A stretch of DNA of 64,000 nucleotides from an uncultured Aquimarina sp. (GCA_947500545.1 CANMSO010000004.1:62001-126000), one strand, 5' to 3'. Positions 27,601 to 35,969 are shown, counted from the first letter of the stretch. Numbers and translations are program-made. The notes: a model not told the origin generated them from the letters alone.

Positions 27601-27761
27601 GAAACAGCCCCATTTGATGTTCCTCGTACAAGAACATTAACACCAGGGATTGGGCCTCCGGGGTCAGAAATCACCCCCGAAACTGTGATTTGTGCATGCA
27701 ACATACTTCCTGATAAAAATACCAGCAGAAATATGAGCTTTTTAAGTATCATACTTTTCAT
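24615..27761 (-). CDS. SusC/RagA-family TonB-dependent outer-membrane transporter
   Basis: This 1,048-residue outer-membrane transporter has a signal peptide (about 1-24). A carboxypeptidase-D regulatory-like domain follows (about 25-110, VSGVISDPGGPIPGVNVLV...SDFDGNYTL), then a TonB-box region and plug (RIRGTSSVRSNNNPLFVVDG, SASRNPLNFISPSDIESVSI) and a 22-strand barrel ending in RTYTFGLNATF. There is no STN domain, so it is not itself part of an ECF sigma relay. It pairs with SusD to import substrate using TonB energy. It heads a seven-gene operon and has a long, structured leader. Confidence 0.94.
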   Translation of the reverse strand: MKSMILKKLIFLLVFLSGSMLHAQITVSGVISDPGGPIPGVNVLVRGTSNGAVSDFDGNYTLDNVAEDAILVFSYVGFKAQEINVNGRTTINVTMQEDAAELEAVVVIGYGTQSVKDATGAVAVVSSEDFNQGVIASPEQLIQGKTAGVQITQTSGEPGAGVNLRIRGTSSVRSNNNPLFVVDGVPLAGDETGASGSNIGVGSSASRNPLNFISPSDIESVSILKDASATAIYGSRGANGVVIITTKSGRGNTKGEFEFSSTLSIATPAEEFDLLDRNQYLSAIQSFGGDVGAQDFGNDTDWQDVITRTAASQNQNLSYSQSYKNGNVRASFGYGKQFGVVEKSSLERITGRINATHRFFDEKLKVNVQGTLSRVNDEAPPIGADAGFQGDLLGTAYIANPTWPADPNFVPGGSFVNPLSLLVNSQSETKTNRILLNGSVEYQIIEGLSAKVNLGYDDSESTRGSAISGDIVGLQNGAPGNGRATVSDIDVTNRLLEFTVNYEKEFENSKFSILGGYSFQDFSREGRNIGGFGFTTRGLDGMIDGLEASADAIEGNIDGPYQQYIVSDKIRDGGGTIAGAFINRIVPTIEGRVPFLAPRGLIASTITGDTFDNTDELQSYFVRANYSINDKYIFTATMRADGSSRFGENNKYGYFPSGAFAWKIDQEDFAPDAFSTLKLRVGYGITGNQDGLGFGNFIRRERFVVPVNWIENGGEVVVPGTSDVSFENPDLKWEETSQLNFGIDFGFVNDRLSGSLDLYRKDTQDLLLQVQSAQPAAQPFTFTNVDGSVINQGVEFSINYDIIQQEDMTWNFGFNIAYNKNELQDFEGQFNAGTIFGQGLTGAFAQILTEGEPLFSYFLREFEGFDANGQSITGNNDLQVLVGKSALPDFNVGISTSFNYKNFDASVFFAGQYGHYIYNNTQNAFFTAGSIAGGRNVTTDVIGNGEAGTNAADVSTRFLEKGDFLRLQNATIGYNVPLKGDGVFKTMRVYAAGQNLFVITDYSGLDPEVSTAPTAGSNNLLNNLPTAGIDYTAFPRPRTYTFGLNATF

Positions 27762-27834
27762 AATATAGCGTTTGATTTAAATTTGAATTGTTTCGTTGTT
27801 TAATTACTTTTACTATAAAAAAATTGTTTTTTAA

Positions 27835-27945
27835 GTAACAGTGGGGCGCCCAAGTCTTTTTTACCACATTTGACTAATTCTGTAACTATAAAACCAATAT
27901 TCAAAAACCAAAAGTTACAAAAAAAATAAACGCCCCAGGTGTTAC
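27835..27945 (-). repeat. Nested inverted repeat in the susC leader region
   Basis: GTAACAGTGGGGCG (27835-27848) is complementary to CGCCCCAGGTGTTAC (27931-27945) apart from one bulged position. Inside, GTAACT (27882-27887) pairs with AGTTAC (27913-27918). A 13-bp palindrome, AGGTGTTACACCT (27937-27949), overlaps the right arm. The whole block lies about 75-185 bases upstream of the susC start, so transcription would give a structured 5' leader. Alternatives are a small mobile repeat (MITE-like) or a protein-binding region. A 63-codon open frame here (27800-27991) looks non-coding. Confidence 0.5.
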
Positions 27946-28028
27946 ACCTTTGAGGAAGTTTTATCAAAAAAACTCCTCTGCTAACAAACAAAAACTAATT
28001 TCACTTTCTACTTGATTCATAGTTTGCT

Positions 28029-29696
28029 TTATAATTTTAAAATTATTCCCTGATAAGCCTTAAGACTAATTGTGTCCTTAAAAATCTCTATACTACTATA
28101 GTTGTTTATTAGTACTTCTGCATCATTAATATTTTCAGAAGTACTAAATTTTTTATTGGTACTACTAAAATTTAAAATCACCATGATTTTCTCTTTTCCA
28201 AATATTTTACTATATGCATATATACTGGGATCATTAAATTCTAGTTCTTCAACACCCCCATAAACAAAAACCTCATGGTCTTTTCTAACCTTTAATAGAT
28301 TTCTATAAAAATTTAGAATAGAATCTGGGTCTTTATCTTGTTTTTCTACATTAATTGTATGATAGTTTGGATTTACCTTAAGCCAAGGTTCTTTTATCGA
28401 AAAACCCCCATTTATTTCATCATTCCATTGCACAGGAGTTCTTGCATTATCACGCCCTTCTCTATTTATCATTTCTAATGCTAATTCCTTCGAATATCGT
28501 TGTGTTTCCAGATTTTCATTATAGAAATTTAAAGATTGTATATCTTTTACTTCATTTATGGAATCTAAAACTATATTAGTCATTCCGATCTCGTCACCCT
28601 GATAAATATTCAGTGTTCCATTTTGAGTGGACTGTAAGATGAACAGCATTTTTGCTGATTCTGACCAATACTTCTTATCATTTCCAAATCTAGACACCAT
28701 ACGGGCAAAATCATGATTACCCATTGCGTTGGCCAACCATCCTTTTTCATGTACTGCATCTCTCCATCTTTTGAAGATATTTTTCATGTTAACCAGATCA
28801 AATGGGGAAGCTTCTTCAAACTTTCCATTAACAATAGTACATTCTAAAATATCGAAATGATATAGCATATCAAGTTCCTTACGGTCATAATTAATATACA
28901 ATCCTGCATTATTATGATTAATCCCTACGCCTTCTGCCAGTGAGAATGCATCGTAATGGCTGACTACTTTTTCGGTCATTTCTTTTAAGTATTCATGCAG
29001 TCTAGGTCCATTGGCATATACATCTTCTATAATCTTTCTAAAACCTACATTAGGTGCATCGGGATATCCTTCACGTTTTGATATTAACGGGATGACATCC
29101 ATTCTAAATCCATCAACACCTTTATCCAACCAAAATCTCATTGCATTATAGATTTCTTCTCTAACCTTAGGGTTTTCCCAATTTAAGTCAGGTTGTTTTT
29201 TAGTAAAAAGATGTAAATAATACTCTCCAGATACTGAATCATACTCCCAGGCGCTACCACCAAAAAAAGATTTCCAGTTATTGGGAGGCCCTCCGTCTGA
29301 GGATGGCTTTCCCCAATGAAAATAGTCTCTGTACGAATTATCTTTTGATTTTTTAGCCTCTTCAAACCATCTGTGTTCATCTGAGCAATGATTGGCAACC
29401 AAATCCAATATCAATCGCATTCCCCTATCATGAGTTTTCTGAAGCAATTCGTCAAAATCTTCCATGGTCCCAAATTCTGGCATTATATCGCAATAATCAC
29501 TTATATCGTAACCATTATCATCATTTGGCGAACTAAAAATTGGGCTCAACCACAATATATCTATATTAAGGCTTTGTAAATAATCTAATTTCTGTATTAT
29601 CCCTCTTAAATCTCCAATTCCATCACTATTACTATCATTAAAACTTCTAGGATAAATTTGATAGACAGTTCCTTTCTTGAACCAAGTAAGACTCAT
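28029..29696 (-). CDS. GH13 alpha-glucosidase (oligo-1,6-glucosidase type)
   Basis: This 555-residue cytoplasmic enzyme (no signal peptide) is in GH13, with a TIM barrel from the start (WFKKGTVYQIYPRSFNDSN). Catalytic regions are visible: DLVANHCSDEH near 100-110, GFRMDVIPL near 197-205 (nucleophile Asp), LAEGVG near 250 (acid/base Glu) and NHDFAR near 326 (transition-state Asp). Val after the nucleophile Asp fits alpha-1,6-specific glucosidases such as oligo-1,6-glucosidase and dextran glucosidase (family knowledge). It would release glucose from imported alpha-glucans. It is divergent from a LacI regulator, which probably controls it. Confidence 0.92.
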   Translation of the reverse strand: MSLTWFKKGTVYQIYPRSFNDSNSDGIGDLRGIIQKLDYLQSLNIDILWLSPIFSSPNDDNGYDISDYCDIMPEFGTMEDFDELLQKTHDRGMRLILDLVANHCSDEHRWFEEAKKSKDNSYRDYFHWGKPSSDGGPPNNWKSFFGGSAWEYDSVSGEYYLHLFTKKQPDLNWENPKVREEIYNAMRFWLDKGVDGFRMDVIPLISKREGYPDAPNVGFRKIIEDVYANGPRLHEYLKEMTEKVVSHYDAFSLAEGVGINHNNAGLYINYDRKELDMLYHFDILECTIVNGKFEEASPFDLVNMKNIFKRWRDAVHEKGWLANAMGNHDFARMVSRFGNDKKYWSESAKMLFILQSTQNGTLNIYQGDEIGMTNIVLDSINEVKDIQSLNFYNENLETQRYSKELALEMINREGRDNARTPVQWNDEINGGFSIKEPWLKVNPNYHTINVEKQDKDPDSILNFYRNLLKVRKDHEVFVYGGVEELEFNDPSIYAYSKIFGKEKIMVILNFSSTNKKFSTSENINDAEVLINNYSSIEIFKDTISLKAYQGIILKL

Positions 29697-29765
29697 GCAA
29701 TTAGGTTTTAAAATTCTAAAATTTAAATAACTGTAAATATTTAATCTCCTTACTGCATTTTAAAC

Positions 29766-29789
29766 AATGTTTATATTTAAGTAAACATT
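29766..29789. promoter_or_regulatory. Inverted repeat upstream of alpha-glucosidase
   Basis: AATGTTTA (29766-29773) and TAAACATT (29782-29789) form a perfect inverted repeat with an 8-bp spacer, 70 bp before the alpha-glucosidase start. Candidate operator for one of the flanking LacI-family proteins. Confidence 0.4.
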
Positions 29790-29966
29790 ATTTATCCTAA
29801 ATTAGCGTAGTCATATCATCTTGAACGTAAGTGTCTTTTTGGGGAAGGCTTTATTGTAAAGAAATATTTTAAGTAGGTAATTTATTAATTGTTCAAAATC
29901 TTTGTATGACTATTACAAATTACTAAACTATTCACATAACAGTAAAGCAATCCTTCAACTTTAAAT

Positions 29967-29984
29967 AATGCAAACGTTTGTATT
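29967..29984. promoter_or_regulatory. LacI-family operator palindrome
   Basis: AATGCAAACGTTTGTATT is symmetric over 16 of 18 positions around a central CG, the typical form of LacI/GalR operators. It ends 54 bp before the LacI-family start at 30039, implying autoregulation. A 16/18 match lies upstream of the glpK-glpD fusion (10664-10681). Confidence 0.6.
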
Positions 29985-30038
29985 ATTATATTTTTAGTGA
30001 AAATGATGTTTTAATAACAATTTTTTAACGAAATTCTA

Positions 30039-31070
30039 ATGACTTCCAAAAAAAGAAGAGTAAAACTTGAGGATATTGCCAGAAAACTTAATATTTCTAT
30101 TGCAACTGTTTCAAGAGCATTGGATGAAAACCCTAGAGTAAAACTTAGCACAAGAGAGAAGGTTATTAATGCCGCAAAAACTATGGGGTATATGCCAAAT
30201 CAAATTGCAAAAAGCCTGAGTTCTGGAAAAACCAATATTATTGGTGTTATTATCCCTAGATATGATGAACCTTTTTTTATAGAGGTATGCCGGGGTATTG
30301 ATAATTATGCTAGAGAACATAACTATAAAATACTTATAAGTTCTTCACGAAATTCATTTGAATTTGAAAGAGAAAATCTTATTTCTTTTGAACGTGGATT
30401 GGTAGATGGCATCATTCTTTCTCCAACTCATGAGACTGAAATGTTTGCTCATATTAAAAATATAATTAATAAAGGGATTCCTGTTGTATTATTTGATAAT
30501 ATCCGGGAAGAAGTTTCAGGAGCAGATCATGTTATAATAGAAGATGACAAAGCCTCTTTTGAAGCTGTTGAATTTTTAATCAAAAAAGGCAAAAAAAGAA
30601 TTGCATTTATTGGGGGGATTATGGAAAAGAAAGTGTTTCAGAATCGTTACAAAGGGTATATTGATGCTATGAAAAAATATAATATGCCTATTCATGATGA
30701 TCTAATTCTACATTGTAAATCACTAGATCGAGAATTTGAAGATGTAGAAATTCAAAGTTTTTTAAAAGGTGTTTCAATAATTCCAGACGCCATTTTTACA
30801 TGCACCGATAATTATGGCCTACTTACTATGAAAACATTGCTTAAAATGGGTTATAATATCCCGGATGACGTTGCTGTAATTGGTTTTGGTGATTTAGGCC
30901 TTGGAGAAGTTTTTGTCCCCTCTATGACATGCATAGCGCAACCAACTTATGAAATGGGTCAAAAAGTAGCAGAACTTTTAATTAACCAATTTAACGAACC
31001 AAATGATGTTTCTCATCGTAAAAAAGTCGTAAAACTAAAGACTCAATTGGTTTTAAGAGATAGTACTTAA
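30039..31070 (+). CDS. LacI-family transcriptional regulator
   Basis: This 343-residue regulator has an N-terminal LacI HTH (about 8-55, VKLEDIARKLNISIATVSRAL, then the hinge helix PNQIAKSLSSGKT). The periplasmic-binding-protein-like sensor spans about 65-342 (IIGVIIPRYDEPFFIEVCRGIDNYA; GFGDLGLGEVFVPSMTCIAQP; terminal TQLVLRDST). It is divergent from the alpha-glucosidase, with operator-like dyads between, so control of alpha-glucan use is likely (inference). It is convergent with the second LacI gene, 44 bp away. Confidence 0.92.
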   Translation: MTSKKRRVKLEDIARKLNISIATVSRALDENPRVKLSTREKVINAAKTMGYMPNQIAKSLSSGKTNIIGVIIPRYDEPFFIEVCRGIDNYAREHNYKILISSSRNSFEFERENLISFERGLVDGIILSPTHETEMFAHIKNIINKGIPVVLFDNIREEVSGADHVIIEDDKASFEAVEFLIKKGKKRIAFIGGIMEKKVFQNRYKGYIDAMKKYNMPIHDDLILHCKSLDREFEDVEIQSFLKGVSIIPDAIFTCTDNYGLLTMKTLLKMGYNIPDDVAVIGFGDLGLGEVFVPSMTCIAQPTYEMGQKVAELLINQFNEPNDVSHRKKVVKLKTQLVLRDST

Positions 31071-31114
31071 AAATATCGTTCTAAATTGAAGGCTATTTAT
31101 ATTATCTAATGCCT

Positions 31115-32152
31115 TTAATTAGTCGAATCTCTAACAATTAAAGAAGTTTTAACAATCTCTGTTTCACTTTTATAGTTTTCAACAAAATTATCAAGATGTG
31201 TTAGTAATATTTGAGCAGCTTTTGCCCCTAAATCTTCAGCATGCTGGGAAACCGTTGTAAGTTTTGGATAAGAATGTTTTGACAATAAACCATCTGTAAA
31301 CCCAATTACCGAAATGTCCTTTGGAATCTTGTACCCTAACTTATGTGACATATTTATAGTAATTGCGGCCGCTGTTTCATCCAACCCTAAAACAGCATCT
31401 ATATCGTTTTGTTCAAGAAAATCTTCTATTTCTTTTTCTACATTATTAGAATCTTTTGCCAATACATCGATTATAGAATCTTTTACTGCTAATTCTACAA
31501 TAGAAACTTGATCATTTGCATGAACTACTTCTTTTGCTCCTTCTAACCTTAGTTTCGCAACACTCAATTCACTAATTGTTGTAATCACAGCAATTTTTTT
31601 ACAGCCTGTATCTATAAGATATTGAACAGCATTTTTTGAAGCCACTTTATCATCAACTATAACTTTATCACAATCAACCTCATCACTTACTCTGTCAAAC
31701 ATCACTACAGGAACATTATCTCTTTTCAAAGCTGTAAAATGATCAAACTTATTAACCATCTGTGTTTCTTGACTTAATGCCACTATAAATCCATCTACAC
31801 TACTATAATTTAACATCTCTACATATTCAATCTCTTTTTGATAAGATTCATTGGTAATACAAGTCACAATTTTGTATCCATTTTTTGAAGCTTCCTGTTC
31901 AATTCCATAAAGTGCTTTAGCAAAAAAATGATTTAGAATTTCGGGTAGTATAACTCCAATAGTTTTGGTTTTATTACTTTTTAAACTTACAGCAAGGGCA
32001 TTTGGCTTATAGTTATAGAAATTTGCCAATTCATGAACTCTATTAATTGTCTTTTGACTTATCTCCGGATCGTTTTTTAGCGATTTAGAAACTGTAGATA
32101 TAGATAGATTTAATTCTTTTGCAAGTTGTTTTAGTGTAACTTTTTTCCTCAT
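31115..32152 (-). CDS. LacI-family transcriptional regulator (second copy)
   Basis: This LacI/GalR-type regulator is 345 residues from the start at 32152 (MRKKVTLKQLAKELNLSIST). An ATG at 32176 would add eight residues before the HTH and is less typical. The HTH is about 3-50, the hinge YKPNALAVSLKSNKTKTIGV, and the sugar-binding-type sensor runs to the end (GFTDGLLSKHSYPKLTTVSQH; VKTSLIVRDS). It is only distantly similar to the 30039 regulator. It faces away from the arsenosugar block, across a 250-bp gap. The likely targets are sugar genes of this region, possibly the susC operon, but no direct evidence fixes them. Confidence 0.9.
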   Translation of the reverse strand: MRKKVTLKQLAKELNLSISTVSKSLKNDPEISQKTINRVHELANFYNYKPNALAVSLKSNKTKTIGVILPEILNHFFAKALYGIEQEASKNGYKIVTCITNESYQKEIEYVEMLNYSSVDGFIVALSQETQMVNKFDHFTALKRDNVPVVMFDRVSDEVDCDKVIVDDKVASKNAVQYLIDTGCKKIAVITTISELSVAKLRLEGAKEVVHANDQVSIVELAVKDSIIDVLAKDSNNVEKEIEDFLEQNDIDAVLGLDETAAAITINMSHKLGYKIPKDISVIGFTDGLLSKHSYPKLTTVSQHAEDLGAKAAQILLTHLDNFVENYKSETEIVKTSLIVRDSTN

Positions 32153-32428
32153 GACCTCAATTTTGGCATTTCTCATTCATATAAGAAATTTCGAGTCTAA
32201 AATAAGCTTTTTTCTTAATGTAGTATTAATATCAAAAGTACTTTGTGTAGTTATTCTTATATTTTCAGCAAAAAAAATTGTATCCTAATTAACTAAGGTT
32301 TTTTATCTTACCTCACTTTTAAAAAATTAGAAACTTTTTTTTAATCAATTAAGTAACTTTTATTGTAAGTATTGATACATAATCAACGACATAAATAGTT
32401 TACGTCTGTAATCAAAAAAAAAAACAGC

Positions 32429-32764
32429 ATGTCAAAAACATATTATGATCCAGCGGATCTGAGAAAATTCGGAAAAATTACAGAGTGGAGCGAAGAGCTA
32501 GGCACTAAGTTCTTCGATTATTATGGAAAAGTATTCGAAGAAGGAGCTTTAACCGCTAGAGAAAAATCACTAATTGCTCTTGCTGTATCTCATGTTGTGA
32601 AATGCCCATATTGCATCGATGCATATACCAAAGACGGGCTACAAAGAGGCATCACGAAAGAAGAAATGATGGAAGCTGTACATGCCGGTGCTGCTATTGA
32701 AAGTGGAGCGACTTTGGTACACGGAGTGCAAATGATGAATAAATATGAAAAACTTTCAATGTAA
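32429..32764 (+). CDS. Arsenosugar-associated AhpD/carboxymuconolactone-decarboxylase-like protein
   Basis: This 111-residue all-alpha protein belongs to the CMD/AhpD peroxidase-like superfamily, with the redox CPYC pair in VKCPYCIDAYTKDGLQRGIT (about residues 56-59) and the downstream HAGAAIESGATLVHGVQ segment. Short members of this kind are annotated as arsenosugar-biosynthesis-associated because they sit beside arsS. Here it is immediately upstream of the radical SAM gene. It may supply a thiol redox step, for example keeping arsenic trivalent (inference). It is the first gene of the block. Confidence 0.85.
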   Translation: MSKTYYDPADLRKFGKITEWSEELGTKFFDYYGKVFEEGALTAREKSLIALAVSHVVKCPYCIDAYTKDGLQRGITKEEMMEAVHAGAAIESGATLVHGVQMMNKYEKLSM

Positions 32765-32870
32765 ATGAATTGTTAGTTTTTTAACACAAAGCAATGAATC
32801 AATAAACCTTGTCTTGTTGCAAAATGCAAAAATGTTGCCCAACAAATCGTTAATAATTGAACAAAGGAAG

Positions 32871-33938
32871 ATGTCTGAAGCCAAAACAAAACAATCTTTA
32901 CATAAAAGAAACAACCAATTAGCAAACGCCAACAAACAGTTGGAAATCTTGAATAATGGTATTTTCGCAAATGGTGAATTACCAAAATTTGCCGATAAAA
33001 TTGCTGAAATCGGTCATTTCCCACTTCGGCCTAACAAATTAGAAATACTACAAATTAATGTAGGATACATGTGCAATCAAGTATGCGAACATTGCCATGT
33101 AGATGCTGGTCCCGATAGAAAAGAGATAATGACCAAGGAAACCATGCTACAGTGCCTGGAAGTTATTAAGAAAACAGGAGCGCACACTTTGGACTTGACC
33201 GGCGGTGCACCTGAAATGAATCCAAATTTCAGATGGTTTGTAGAAGAAGCTAGTAAAGCCGGAATCAAAGATTTTATTGTGAGGAGTAATTTAACAATAA
33301 TCAGAGCAAACAAAAAATATTATGACCTTCCTGATTTTTTCAAAAAACATAATGTGCATGTAGTCTCGTCAATGCCGCATTGGACCAGAGGGAAAACTGA
33401 TAAACAACGTGGTGATGGTGTTTTTGATAAATCTATAAAGGCATTACAAGAACTTAACGACCGGGGATATGGTATACCAAATAGCGACCTGAGGTTAGAT
33501 TTGGTTTATAATCCATCCGGAGCATTTTTGCCAGGGGATCAAGCGGCAATGGAAAAAGATTTCAAAAAGGCATTATTAGAAGATTTCGGAATACAGTTTC
33601 ATAATCTTTTTGCTATTACCAATCTACCTATAAGTAGATTTTTGGACTATCTCATCGCTTCAGAAAACTATGAAGATTATATGTATGCACTTGTAGAGGC
33701 CTATAATCCATCTGCAGTGGCTAATGTAATGTGTACCAATACCATTTCTATAAGTTGGGATGGCTGGCTATATGACTGCGACTTCAATCAAATGTTAGAT
33801 CTTAAAGTAGCGAGCAAAGTGAAACATATAAGTGAGTATAACGAAGAATTGCTTCAGAATAGAAATATCATTATTTCGCAACATTGTTATGGATGTACAG
33901 CAGGAGCAGGAAGTAGTTGCCAGGGAACTGTAGCATAA
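32871..33938 (+). CDS. arsS: Arsenosugar biosynthesis radical SAM enzyme ArsS
   Basis: This 355-residue radical SAM protein (start at 32871; an ATG at 32814 would add 19 residues) has C68-x3-C72-x2-C75 in YMCNQVCEHCHVDAGPDRKE, the 4Fe-4S/SAM site, and a GGAPEMN segment. The C-terminal DUF3641-type region has extra cysteines (SQHCYGCTAGAGSSCQG). ArsS is known to join the 5'-deoxyadenosyl group of SAM to a methylated arsenical, giving a dimethylarsinoyl-adenosine intermediate. Its neighbours arsM, the PNP and the transferases agree. It overlaps the rhodanese gene by 1 bp (TAATG), so translation is probably coupled. Confidence 0.92.
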   Translation: MSEAKTKQSLHKRNNQLANANKQLEILNNGIFANGELPKFADKIAEIGHFPLRPNKLEILQINVGYMCNQVCEHCHVDAGPDRKEIMTKETMLQCLEVIKKTGAHTLDLTGGAPEMNPNFRWFVEEASKAGIKDFIVRSNLTIIRANKKYYDLPDFFKKHNVHVVSSMPHWTRGKTDKQRGDGVFDKSIKALQELNDRGYGIPNSDLRLDLVYNPSGAFLPGDQAAMEKDFKKALLEDFGIQFHNLFAITNLPISRFLDYLIASENYEDYMYALVEAYNPSAVANVMCTNTISISWDGWLYDCDFNQMLDLKVASKVKHISEYNEELLQNRNIIISQHCYGCTAGAGSSCQGTVA

Positions 33939-34435
33939 TGAAGATTAAAATATTCTACATATTCTTATTTACCTTTCACTTTTGCATTGCCCAAAATTCA
34001 TTAAGTGAATTGTTGGATCAATACAATAATGAAAGCATCCCTTATATTTCGGTTTCAGAATTACAAGATATTCGGGATGAGGTAATAATATTTGACGCAA
34101 GAGAAAAAAACGAATTTGATGTAAGTCATATAGAACATGCAAAATTTGTTGGATATAACCATTTCAAAATAGAATCCGTTACCCAGCAAAATATTCTAAA
34201 AGACACTACAATTGTAGTGTACTGTAGTTTAGGAGTACGTTCTGAAGACATCTCTGAAAAACTTAAAAAAGCTGGTTACACCAACGTTTATAATTTGTAC
34301 GGAGGGATTTTTGAATGGAAAAACAAGAATTATGATGTTATAAACTCTGAAGGTAAAGTAACGGACCAAGTTCATGCATGTTCCAAACATTGGGCTAAAT
34401 GGTTACTCAATGGAAAAAAAGTATATTCAAATTGA
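33938..34435 (+). CDS. Secreted rhodanese-like protein
   Basis: This 165-residue protein has a signal peptide (about 1-17, ending FCIAQ) and one rhodanese domain. The active-site loop VVYCSLGVRSE carries the catalytic Cys near residue 96, and YNLYGGIFEWKN closes the domain. A C-terminal VHACSKHWAKWLLNG tail has another Cys. The start at 33938 overlaps the ArsS stop. A periplasmic thiol-handling protein beside ArsS could move sulfur or bind arsenic(III) through Cys; this is inference. It is within the arsenosugar operon, 4-bp-overlap-coupled to the transferase if the TTG start is used. Confidence 0.85.
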   Translation: MKIKIFYIFLFTFHFCIAQNSLSELLDQYNNESIPYISVSELQDIRDEVIIFDAREKNEFDVSHIEHAKFVGYNHFKIESVTQQNILKDTTIVVYCSLGVRSEDISEKLKKAGYTNVYNLYGGIFEWKNKNYDVINSEGKVTDQVHACSKHWAKWLLNGKKVYSN

Positions 34436-35037
34436 AAGAAAAAAATTTACTCATAATCTTTACCCGAAATCCAGAATTGGGTAAATGCAAGACACGCCTT
34501 GCTGCAACTGTAGGAGATCAAGCTGCTTTGGATGTTTATTCATTTCTATTGCAGCATACCGTTACAATAACAGCAAATCTTAAGGTCACCAAAGAAGTTC
34601 ATTACTCTGTAAAAATTCGAGAAAATGACCTCTGGAACGAGAATATTTATAACAAAAAACAGCAGTTTGGTGATAATTTGGGGCAACGAATGGAAAATGC
34701 ATTTAGAGAAGGGTTCAATAATGATTTTCAAAATATCATTATTATCGGAAGCGATATGTACGATTTAAACCAACAAGATTTGGAAAACGCATTTCAGGCT
34801 TTAGAATCTCATGATTATGTAATTGGACCTGCACAAGACGGAGGATATTATTTATTTGGAATGAAATCCTTAAATTCACAGGTTTTTAAAAATAAAATCT
34901 GGGGTACAGATACAGTATTAAAAGACACATTAGAAGATTTAAAAGGAAAACACATAAAATTATTAGACGAACGCAATGATGTTGATTATTATGAAGATAT
35001 CAAGGACATCGAAGTTTTTCAAAAATTTATAAGCTAA
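34432..35037 (+). CDS. TIGR04282-family nucleotidyl/glycosyl transferase (arsenosugar-associated)
   Basis: This 201-residue GT-A-fold transferase is of the DUF2064/TIGR04282 type. It has an N-terminal NLLIIFTRNPELGKCKTRLA, a GSDMYDL segment near residue 104 and GPAQDGGYYLFGMKS near 136. The TTG at 34432 gives the family's normal N-terminus and a 4-bp overlap with the rhodanese stop; an ATG at 34399 would add 11 residues. The family was first noted as radical-SAM-associated transferase 1. In arsenosugar loci it is thought to help build the sugar part. The donor and acceptor are unproven. Confidence 0.85.
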   Translation: MKEKNLLIIFTRNPELGKCKTRLAATVGDQAALDVYSFLLQHTVTITANLKVTKEVHYSVKIRENDLWNENIYNKKQQFGDNLGQRMENAFREGFNNDFQNIIIIGSDMYDLNQQDLENAFQALESHDYVIGPAQDGGYYLFGMKSLNSQVFKNKIWGTDTVLKDTLEDLKGKHIKLLDERNDVDYYEDIKDIEVFQKFIS

Positions 35038-35041
35038 CAAC

Positions 35042-35854
35042 ATGATCAAATACATTAAAGAAACAACAGAGTTCCTTCAGGAAAAGGGTTTTGTAAATCC
35101 CGAGATAGGAATTATACTAGGAACAGGGTTAGGGCAATTGGTAAATGAAATCGAAATTATTAAAGAAATTAGTTATAATCATATCCCTAATTTCCCAACG
35201 GCAACCGTAGAATTTCATAAAGGAAAATTAATTTACGGAAAACTAGAAGGTAAAATTGTAATAGTAATGCAAGGGCGTTTTCATTTATACGAAGGGTATT
35301 CTCTTCAGGATGTAACTTACCCTGTTAGAATTATGAACAGTTTGGGGGTTAAAACATTATTAGTATCAAACGCATCAGGAGCTGTTAATTTAAACTTTAA
35401 AAAAGGCGAATTAATGCTTATTGATGATCATATCAATCTACAAGGAGGCTCTCCTTTGGCTTTTAAAGGTGTAGAACAAATGGGAACTCGGTTTACAGAC
35501 ATGAGTGCTCCTTATGATCCAAAAATTAACACCAAACTAGAGGCAATAGCCAAAGAGAAAAATATCAATCTTCATAAAGGAGTGTATGCCTCTGTAATAG
35601 GGCCACAACTTGAAACTAGAGCAGAGTATCGATATCTTAAAACCATAGGAGCGGATGCAGTAGGAATGAGTACGGTTCCCGAAGTAATTGTGGCGAATCA
35701 TCTGGATCTTCCGGTTGCAGCGGTATCTGTACTTACAGATGAGTGTGACCCAAACAATCTGAAACCTATAGATATAGACGAAATTATTGCATTGGCAGGT
35801 AAAGCAGAACCTCAAATGATAACGCTTTTCAGAGAATTAATAAAAACCCTGTAA
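35042..35854 (+). CDS. Purine nucleoside phosphorylase
   Basis: This 270-residue trimeric-type PNP has an N-terminal GTGLGQLV (phosphate loop), GRFHLYEGYS, SNASGAVN, and the long signature VIGPQLETRAEYRYLKTIG followed by GADAVGMSTVPEVIVANH. It cleaves purine nucleosides with phosphate. Here it is 4 bp after the transferase inside the arsenosugar block. A specific job is suggested: removing adenine from the 5'-arseno-adenosine made by ArsS, leaving arsenic-ribose-1-phosphate for the transferases (inference). Plain purine salvage remains possible. Confidence 0.9.
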   Translation: MIKYIKETTEFLQEKGFVNPEIGIILGTGLGQLVNEIEIIKEISYNHIPNFPTATVEFHKGKLIYGKLEGKIVIVMQGRFHLYEGYSLQDVTYPVRIMNSLGVKTLLVSNASGAVNLNFKKGELMLIDDHINLQGGSPLAFKGVEQMGTRFTDMSAPYDPKINTKLEAIAKEKNINLHKGVYASVIGPQLETRAEYRYLKTIGADAVGMSTVPEVIVANHLDLPVAAVSVLTDECDPNNLKPIDIDEIIALAGKAEPQMITLFRELIKTL

Positions 35855-35969
35855 TCAGGAAAATCAAACCATTTTTTAGTCCGAAAGTTCTAGTTTAACT
35901 TTACGACTAAAAGTATTTAACCCAAAATAACTTATATTTCCAATAAAAAGGAAAGTCAAAAATCAATTT

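Larger units (their letters stand above)
29697..30038. other. Divergent control region between the GH13 gene and the LacI gene
   Basis: This 342-bp AT-rich gap has no gene. It holds two dyads described separately: an 8-bp-arm inverted repeat at 29766-29789 near the alpha-glucosidase start, and a CAAACGTTTG palindrome at 29967-29984 near the LacI start. Both suit LacI-family control of the divergent pair. Confidence 0.6.

Noticed and set aside
27800..27991. 63-codon minus-strand frame in the susC leader
   Set aside because: It is spanned by the nested inverted repeat, and its Cys/Phe/Trp-rich product matches no family.
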